Source of the DNA: Nonlabens sp. Ci31
GTDB lineage: Bacteria; Bacteroidota; Bacteroidia; Flavobacteriales; Flavobacteriaceae
Reading direction: 5' to 3'
Length of the DNA: 64,000 bases
NCBI RefSeq assembly: GCF_012974865.1
Contig: NZ_CP043633.1
Span: 1,993,001 to 2,057,000, forward strand
Position numbers and translations under genes: made by a program. Below the pieces are notes generated by a model that worked only from the letters and a program-made list of their open reading frames with translations, was not told where the DNA came from and did not search any database. This document shows, in pieces, positions 59,345 through 64,000 of this stretch (positions within the stretch are counted from its first letter, which is position 1; every line of letters starts with the position of its first letter).

Positions 59345-60736
59345 TTACTTCACGGACTTTAATATATAGTTCGGTATCATTTCGTTTGGCGGTGTACTTT
59401 TACCATACAATTGATAAGAATTATAGTTTCCACCAGTAAATACTGTAATCATATCGAGTTCAGGCCAAATATTAATTTTTTGTCCGCCGTTTCCCGAAGC
59501 TAAATATGAGTTATAAGTTCGTCCGTCAACTATAAAATATTTATGTTCCCAAAGATAGCCGTAATCTCCTTTGTCCATATTAAATGTTTTATCAATCCAA
59601 CTTTTTGATATTATTTGATTTCCATTCCACTTACCACCATCTTTAAATAATTTTGCTAATTTAATCAAGTCTCTTGGTGTAAAATACGTTTGACTAAAAT
59701 CGTCACTACTCGTTTGATTTGGTTCAAAAGTCCATTTGTAGTTTGAAATGTTTAAAGGTTCAAAAAGATTTTCTTTTGCAAAATCCTCAATTTTCTTGTC
59801 TGTTGCTATTTCAACTAAACTGCCTAAAGTCAAAGCGCAACCTGTACAATAAGATGATGATATACCCGGTTCTCCAAAAATTGGTAAATCGAGCGTGTAT
59901 TTTACCCAATCTTTACTTTGCATCATTTTTGATTCATTTCCTTTACTTTCAGGATTATTGTTTTCACAATCCATTCCGTGTCGATACATTAAGAAATTTT
60001 CTATTGTAATTTCTTTTTTTCTTTTGTCTAAATTGGCGATATCTGGATATATAGAATTAAAATAGGGTAGTAGTCCATCTTTTTCACTTTTTATAAATCC
60101 TTGGTCAACCGCTATTCCAAGAATTCCGCCAATGAAAGGTTTTGTGGCAGACCTTAATTGATGTGGTGTATTTTCATCATAACCGTAAAAATATTCCTCA
60201 AGTACTAATTTATTGTTTTTATAAATCAAGATGCTATGTACATCGGGAAAATTACCCTCAATGGTTTCTTTGACCATATCGACTATAAGTTTGGGGTTTT
60301 TGAATTCTTCATCCAAATTGCCTGTTGCAAGTCCGTCATCAGTTTCTGTAGGTTTCTTATACTCGTAATTTTCTGGTTTATCGAAAAGTTCTTTTCTCGG
60401 AAACATATTCGATTTATCAATGTCTTTTGTTAGTAACTTGAATTCTTGACCGTCAGATTTATAGCTAATTACTTTCTTTGAGTTGTCCCTCTCAAAAATC
60501 ACAGAACTTCCTTGCATATCTGTAAAACTGTCTATAGCAATAAATTTCAAAGGATATTTCGCATTATCTATTACTGCATAAAGCGTTGTGTCCATCGCTG
60601 ATGCTTTAAGTTCTAATGTCGTATTATCAACATATTCGTATTTTCCTTCGTAGTCGAAAAGACTTTCGTATTCAGATTTCTCTTTCGTTGACGAACAACC
60701 GATAAGTAAAGGAATTATTAAAAGTATTTTCTTCAT
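59345..60736 (-). CDS. Serine hydrolase (beta-lactamase-like) lipoprotein, cassette-borne
   Basis: The 463-residue product has a lipobox Cys14 in LLIGCSS. Residues about 155-463 are a class C beta-lactamase/PBP4*-like serine hydrolase: nucleophile in SATK (Ser196/Lys199), second motif as SYC in SSYCTGCALTLG and a GNGG-type third motif near residue 415. The N-terminal 140 residues are an extra domain. The target is unknown (a peptide, ester or beta-lactam). It lies between a group II intron fragment at its stop and an attC-like element 57 bases before its start. Confidence 0.82.
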   Translation of the reverse strand: MKKILLIIPLLIGCSSTKEKSEYESLFDYEGKYEYVDNTTLELKASAMDTTLYAVIDNAKYPLKFIAIDSFTDMQGSSVIFERDNSKKVISYKSDGQEFKLLTKDIDKSNMFPRKELFDKPENYEYKKPTETDDGLATGNLDEEFKNPKLIVDMVKETIEGNFPDVHSILIYKNNKLVLEEYFYGYDENTPHQLRSATKPFIGGILGIAVDQGFIKSEKDGLLPYFNSIYPDIANLDKRKKEITIENFLMYRHGMDCENNNPESKGNESKMMQSKDWVKYTLDLPIFGEPGISSSYCTGCALTLGSLVEIATDKKIEDFAKENLFEPLNISNYKWTFEPNQTSSDDFSQTYFTPRDLIKLAKLFKDGGKWNGNQIISKSWIDKTFNMDKGDYGYLWEHKYFIVDGRTYNSYLASGNGGQKINIWPELDMITVFTGGNYNSYQLYGKSTPPNEMIPNYILKSVK

Positions 60737-60792
60737 TTGAATTCTGTTTTTGGATAAGCAGGATTTTTATTCAGCTTGCACATAACGTTGAT

Positions 60793-60902
60793 GTGTATGA
60801 GCCGTTGCGTGTTAAAGCACAAGACATTAAAAGTACAAAACTCCGCTGGAAAATTCCCAAGAATTTTCCAGATAGGCACAGACCCAGCAATGGCTTATAC
60901 AC
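60793..60902. repeat. Palindromic attC-like element E1
   Basis: Left arm GTGTATGAGCCGTTGC (60793-60808) and right arm GCAATGGCTTATACAC (60887-60902) form 16 pairs, two of them G-U. The 78-base loop contains the small hairpin TGGAAAATTC/GAATTTTCCA. AACGTTG precedes the left arm. Group II intron B starts five bases after the right arm. Confidence 0.8.
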
Positions 60903-61105
60903 GGTGTGTGTGCCCAGTATGGGCATCTTTACCTTACTGTAAAGTAAGTTATTAATTTATAGGGTGCAAGACATCAGAAGGGGAACCCTTTATCCCTTTC
61001 TTCGTGGATGCGCTGGAGTAACATCTGGAAGCATTAGTAAGTCGCAAGGGTGGTAATCGTGAGGTTACATCTGAAGAAAGCGAGACTACAAAACTCGGTA
61101 CTGAC

Positions 61106-61123
61106 CCTTCGGCTACGCTCAGG
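61106..61123. repeat. Inserted 18-bp imperfect palindrome CCTTCGGCTACGCTCAGG in intron B
   Basis: The sequence lies in domain I of the intron and is shared with copy C (63887-63904). It is of the short repeat type dispersed in Bacteroidota genomes (from memory). Confidence 0.6.
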
Positions 61124-61702
61124 ATAAACCAAGCAGAAACCGTATACAGAGGCATATTTACTTGGGTAAGCAAGCACATCATTGTAACGCCCTAAGAGTA
61201 CCAAAAGGGTAACAATACACAAAGCACATAGCTTTAAGGTTTTTTTAATCTTTCTTTTCCCCTTTCTCTTCGTTAAAATGTTAAACCGTAGCTACACTAC
61301 GATTGAAAATTTTGCCTTGATAAAGGAAAAAATAAATTCCTAAAAATTCCCGAAAAGCTACATCCATTGAGTATGTGTAGATACGGCAGGAATTGAGTGA
61401 AAGAAGATGCCATTACCTGGAGGACGGAGCGTCAAAAAATGATTTGGTAAATCATTTTAGCGAACGGGCCAGCAGGCGCAGGGGATAACCACGAGTTGGT
61501 ATAATGGAGAAGTCAGCAGAAGTCATAGTACCTACAGGAAACGAGTTGCCATCAGATAGGCATAGGTCTCACCAGTAGGGAAGGACGGAACGTAATTCTC
61601 TTCAAAATTCGCATAGGAGCACAAGTTGTAGCCTATGCTTAAATTAGGGGATAGTATCAAGGGTGAAAAGAGCTTTGGTGTGATGAATTACGAACCGCCG
61701 TA

Positions 61703-61722
61703 CCTGCCTGCCGGCAGGCAGG
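61703..61722. repeat. 20-bp perfect palindrome inserted in domain V of intron B
   Basis: CCTGCCTGCCGGCAGGCAGG stands between GCCGTA and TACGAGAC. In copy A the same two flanks join directly, so the insertion is exact. It would extend one helix of the catalytic domain V. Confidence 0.9.
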
Positions 61723-61833
61723 TACGAGACCCGTATGTACGGTGGTGTGAGAGGCGCACTGGCAGTTATTTCACTGTCAGCCGTCTACTCGATTACCTGG
61801 CAGGCTTTGTTCCACAAACTTGCTAGCGTTGGC

Positions 61834-61898
61834 AAAGACATACTCTTTTACAGTTTTGGTGAAGCGTGGATGGCGTGACTGGAAATGTGTATGGCTTT
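61834..61898. repeat. Divergent palindromic element E4
   Basis: AAAGACATAC (61834-61843) faces GTATGGCTTT (61889-61898) with one mismatch. The element is bounded by the direct repeat GCGTTGGCAA at 61826-61835 and 61901-61910. It lacks the internal hairpin of E1-E3 and has a 45-base loop, so it may be a different class of the same kind of site. Confidence 0.5.
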
Positions 61899-61915
61899 AA
61901 GCGTTGGCAATTCCA

Positions 61916-62113
61916 CTATGTCATTAAATTGTAACTTTCACTTGGCGGAAACAGTAATTCAATCCCTTTCGGCTTAATTTTAAATAATGGACCTTTTTCA
62001 ACAACCTTTCCTTTTGAGTTTCGCTTAATTAAATGGTCAAGCGTAATTATTCCTTGTTCAATTAGTAAGTCAAATTGAGAAGTTATTGGCTTTTTTATAT
62101 TCTCATTATGTTA
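61916..62113 (-). pseudogene. Endonuclease-like C-terminal fragment
   Basis: A frame that overlaps the end of the HEPN/Abi gene reads ENIKKPITSQFDLLIEQGII, TLDHLIKRNSKGKVVEKGPL and FKIKPKGIELLFPPSESYN before the TAG at 61916-61918. The sequence resembles the C-terminal part of MvaI/BcnI-like restriction endonucleases, but this is from memory and uncertain. There is no start codon for it, so it looks like the 3' end of a gene whose 5' part was replaced by the HEPN gene. Confidence 0.45.
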
Positions 62114-62775
62114 TCTACCTTACTTTGAATATTATCAATACTCTCAAAAAATGGAATTATTTCAGGTTCTATCCATTCTATAAGCTGATATAGTTTTGTT
62201 CTTATGTTTAGAACTTCATTGCAATCAATATTATTTCCATTGAAACATAGAGGTTCGCAGTGGTTAACTCTATTTCTAAAATTTCGTATGTCGTCTAATT
62301 TAGAATAAATACTTGCCCTATCTTCTGTAGTTGGTTTATTCACAAATATATGAATTGGTTGACCTGCAATAAGAGAATAGTGGTGTCCAAGAAATAATGC
62401 TATCCAGAAACCAAAAGTTTGGTCAGATATTATTTTTCCACTTGTAATAGGAATTCCTCTTCTTGTCAATTTATCTTCTGTCTTTTGAACAGAACGTTTT
62501 AAGAAAAAGTTTGAATGACGTAATGAGTTGTTTCTCATAAAACCATGTTTTTGATTAATAATCCAATCGGTATCAACATAATGGCTAGAAAGTTGAATAT
62601 TTAAACTATTTCTCAAAACAACTTCAAATTGAGTTAAGATAGGATGTGTGGCTTGTGCTAATCTTATATTAGCATTATATAATCTTTTGGCTCGATTCTT
62701 GTCATTGCCAGTCGCATTCAGATATCTATTATGTCGTGGTCTCGATAAATATTTATTTCTTAATTCATTTCTCAT
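62095..62775 (-). CDS. Abi-like HEPN protein, cassette-borne
   Basis: The 226-residue product matches the Abi family (AbiD/AbiF-like): N-terminal YLSRPRHNRYL and ANIRLAQATHPILTQFEVVLRNSLN, central GFWIALF, and the HEPN RNase motif RxxxxH in RNFRNRVNHCEP (Arg167 and His172). Such proteins act as RNases in abortive infection and toxin systems. No obvious antitoxin is adjacent. The gene lies between attC-like elements E2 and E4, and its 3' end overlaps an endonuclease-like tail in another frame. Confidence 0.78.
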   Translation of the reverse strand: MRNELRNKYLSRPRHNRYLNATGNDKNRAKRLYNANIRLAQATHPILTQFEVVLRNSLNIQLSSHYVDTDWIINQKHGFMRNNSLRHSNFFLKRSVQKTEDKLTRRGIPITSGKIISDQTFGFWIALFLGHHYSLIAGQPIHIFVNKPTTEDRASIYSKLDDIRNFRNRVNHCEPLCFNGNNIDCNEVLNIRTKLYQLIEWIEPEIIPFFESIDNIQSKVDNIMRI

Positions 62776-62928
62776 ATATTGTGTAATATCGGAAATTTAT
62801 TTGTATATTTGTTTCATACAGACTTGTTAAAGCCTCTTCCTTTATTGGAACGTAATCAAGTAGAAGATTTAAAAAGGAATTCTTAATTGAGTTCCTTTTT
62901 TTGTTTTCAGCTTGTTGCTAACGTTGTT

Positions 62929-63040
62929 GTGTATGGTTAGTTGCGTGGTTAAGCAACTAATTTAGTAAACAAATACTTGCCAGAGAAAATTCCGAAGGAA
63001 TTTTCCAAATAAGCACTTGCCAAAGCAATTAATTATACAT
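62929..63040. repeat. Palindromic attC-like element E2
   Basis: GTGTATGGTTAGTTGC (62929-62944) pairs with GCAATTAATTATACAT (63025-63040) at all 16 positions, four of them G-U. The loop is 80 bases and has the hairpins TTAGTTGC/GCAACTAA and GAAAATTCC/GGAATTTTC. GCTAACGTTG precedes the left arm. It carries no intron and is the empty site. Confidence 0.85.
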
Positions 63041-63058
63041 GGTGTTGTGGTGTTGTTT

Positions 63059-63526
63059 TTATTTTCCATCCCAGTTTTTCATTTCAGTTTGATATTTTTC
63101 TCTATCGGTCGAGTGGATTCCGAATATTGTAATTCCGCTGTCAAATATTTTAACGTCAAATTCACGTTTTATTAAATATCGGTCATCCAAATCATTTGAC
63201 AGATAAACAAATCCAAAAAATAAAACTCCGAATCCTATCCAAAATATTTTGGCTATTCGTTTCGGAATATTGATTTTCCAAATTCGGTTTATAAACAATG
63301 TTATAATTAACCAAAACACAAAATAAGTCAACAAATTAATTATCATTTCAGTCAGAAAATATTGAGTTGACAAAGATGTGTGGAATCCTTCGCATTTATA
63401 AATCATCGGAAATCCATAAAAGAAAACATCCTTTGCGTCAATTGCTATTCCGTACGACCATTTTGTTATAATTCCGAAAGAAATTAAAGTCAAAGGTAGA
63501 GTCAATCGCAATATTAATTTTTTCAT
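63059..63526 (-). CDS. Small membrane protein, cassette-borne
   Basis: I do not recognise a family. The 155-residue protein has three hydrophobic segments: one near the N-terminus (about 7-24) that may be a signal anchor, one at about 60-80 and one at about 91-108. A soluble tail with DLDDRYLIKREFDVKIFDSG follows. Its stop is 18 bases from the right arm of E2, and its start is 45 bases from E3, as expected for a one-gene cassette. Confidence 0.7.
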   Translation of the reverse strand: MKKLILRLTLPLTLISFGIITKWSYGIAIDAKDVFFYGFPMIYKCEGFHTSLSTQYFLTEMIINLLTYFVFWLIITLFINRIWKINIPKRIAKIFWIGFGVLFFGFVYLSNDLDDRYLIKREFDVKIFDSGITIFGIHSTDREKYQTEMKNWDGK

Positions 63527-63571
63527 TTATTCAATTCAAAAGTGTGAGTGGTAAATGCACCACAACGTGAT

Positions 63572-63683
63572 GTGTATGGTTAGTTGCGTGGTTAAGCAAC
63601 TAATTTAGTAAACAAATACGGACTAGAGAAAATTCCAGCGGAATTTTCCAGATAAGCACTTGCCAAAGCAATAAATTATACAC
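63572..63683. repeat. Palindromic attC-like element E3
   Basis: GTGTATGGTTAGTTGC (63572-63587) pairs with GCAATAAATTATACAC (63668-63683) with one A-A mismatch. The 80-base loop carries the same internal hairpins as E2. Intron C starts five bases after the right arm, as for E1 and intron B. Confidence 0.85.
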
Positions 63684-63688
63684 GGTGT

Positions 63689-64000
63689 GTGTGCCCAGTA
63701 TGGGCATCTTTACCTTACAGTAAAGTAAGTTATTAATTTATAGGGTGCAAGACATCAGAAAGGGAACCCTTTATCCCTTTCTTCGTGGATGCGCTGGAGT
63801 AACATTTGGAAGCATTAGTAAGTCGCAAGGGTGGTAATCGTGAGGTTACATCTGAAGAAAGCGAGACTACAAAACTCGGTACTGACCCTTCGGCTACGCT
63901 CAGGATAAACCAAGCAGAAACCGTATACAGAGGCATATTTACTTGGGTAAGCAAGCACATCATTGTAACGCCCTAAGAGTACCAAAAGGGTAACAATACA
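63689..64000 (+). mobile_element. Group II intron copy C, 5' part, cut by the window end
   Basis: The first 312 bases match copy B (60908-61219) almost exactly; I noted three substitutions. It begins at the same GTGTGCCC after GGTGT in element E3. Its maturase and 3' end would lie outside the window. Confidence 0.8.
63887..63904. repeat. CCTTCGGCTACGCTCAGG in intron C
   Basis: The same 18-bp sequence at the same place as in intron B, so it was present before the introns spread. Confidence 0.6.

Larger units (their letters stand above)
60908..61793 (+). mobile_element. ORF-less group II intron (copy B)
   Basis: It starts with GTGTGCCCAGTATGGGCATC, a match to the group II 5' end GUGYG (60906 is also possible). 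Domain I and later regions follow, and it ends in domains V-VI like copy A. The 886-base element has no maturase frame, so domain IV is deleted and it would need a helper. Domain V (61692-61740) is interrupted by a 20-bp palindrome. Its first 300 bases recur in copy C. Confidence 0.8.

Noticed and set aside
60952..61222. Minus-strand frames in intron B (also 63733-63963 in copy C)
   Set aside because: They lie in the structured RNA of the group II intron; their apparent conservation reflects the intron.
61635..61826. 63-codon plus-strand frame containing LPAGRQ
   Set aside because: It crosses domain V and the palindrome insertion; the peptide is simply the translated palindrome.
62929..63040. 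E2 as a simple transcription terminator
   Set aside because: The 80-base loop and lack of a T run after the outer stem do not fit an intrinsic terminator.
60781..63688. CRISPR array
   Set aside because: The repeats are about 110 bases, palindromic and 650-2100 bases apart with genes between them, and no cas genes are present.

Overview
The window looks like the chromosome of a low-GC marine-type member of Flavobacteriaceae, probably Nonlabens or a close relative (inference). The reasons are the gene order rplQ-carA-eno followed by gltA, a T9SS-sorted secreted protease, promoters of the TAnnTTTG type, a Lacal_2735-type small protein, and repeated copies of the palindrome CGCTTTCGCGAAAGCG. No tRNA, rRNA or CRISPR array was seen.

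Region 1 (1-16.2 kb) is conserved core. It holds the end of the spc/alpha ribosomal operon (rplO end, secY, infA, rpmJ, rpsM, rpsK, rpsD, rpoA, rplQ), then carA-eno, a 1741-residue secreted metalloprotease, citrate synthase, and a coupled pair of guanidino-group hydrolases (DDAH-like and CtlX). Region 2 (16.2-45.9 kb) is mostly ordinary chromosome: a CpcT-like lipoprotein, an SDR/DUF2867 protein, an ABC ATPase with a permease-M1 peptidase fusion, argS, a TPR/AAA+ pair, rlmF, a DEAD-box helicase, an OmpH-like chaperone, a SulP transporter with a beta-carbonic anhydrase, a patatin, HemJ, an HMA-membrane protein with an acetolactate-decarboxylase-like lipoprotein, a universal stress protein and a Ca-type P-ATPase. 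Two copies of a 231-bp hairpin-bearing sequence lie behind argS.

Region 3 (45.9-59.3 kb) is gene-poor and eroded. Intact genes (RluA-type pseudouridine synthase, aldehyde dehydrogenase, AraC regulator, HAD hydrolase, lipoate ligase, UvrA2) alternate with broken ones: a lipoprotein, an IS110 relic, a CPBP protease with a frameshift and a stop, an IS1595-like relic, an IS5 transposase tail and a subtilase N-terminal stub.

Region 4 (59-64 kb) is the most unusual. Single genes, all on the minus strand (a serine hydrolase lipoprotein, a HEPN/Abi-type protein followed by an endonuclease-like tail, a small membrane protein), are separated by about 110-bp elements. Each element has 16-bp outer arms; two of the three form fully paired stems and the arms covary between copies. 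They resemble integron attC sites and cassettes. Two group II introns start at exactly the same point, five bases past the stem, in two of these elements. The introns themselves carry further short palindromic insertions. No integrase is in the window, so the integron reading is an inference.
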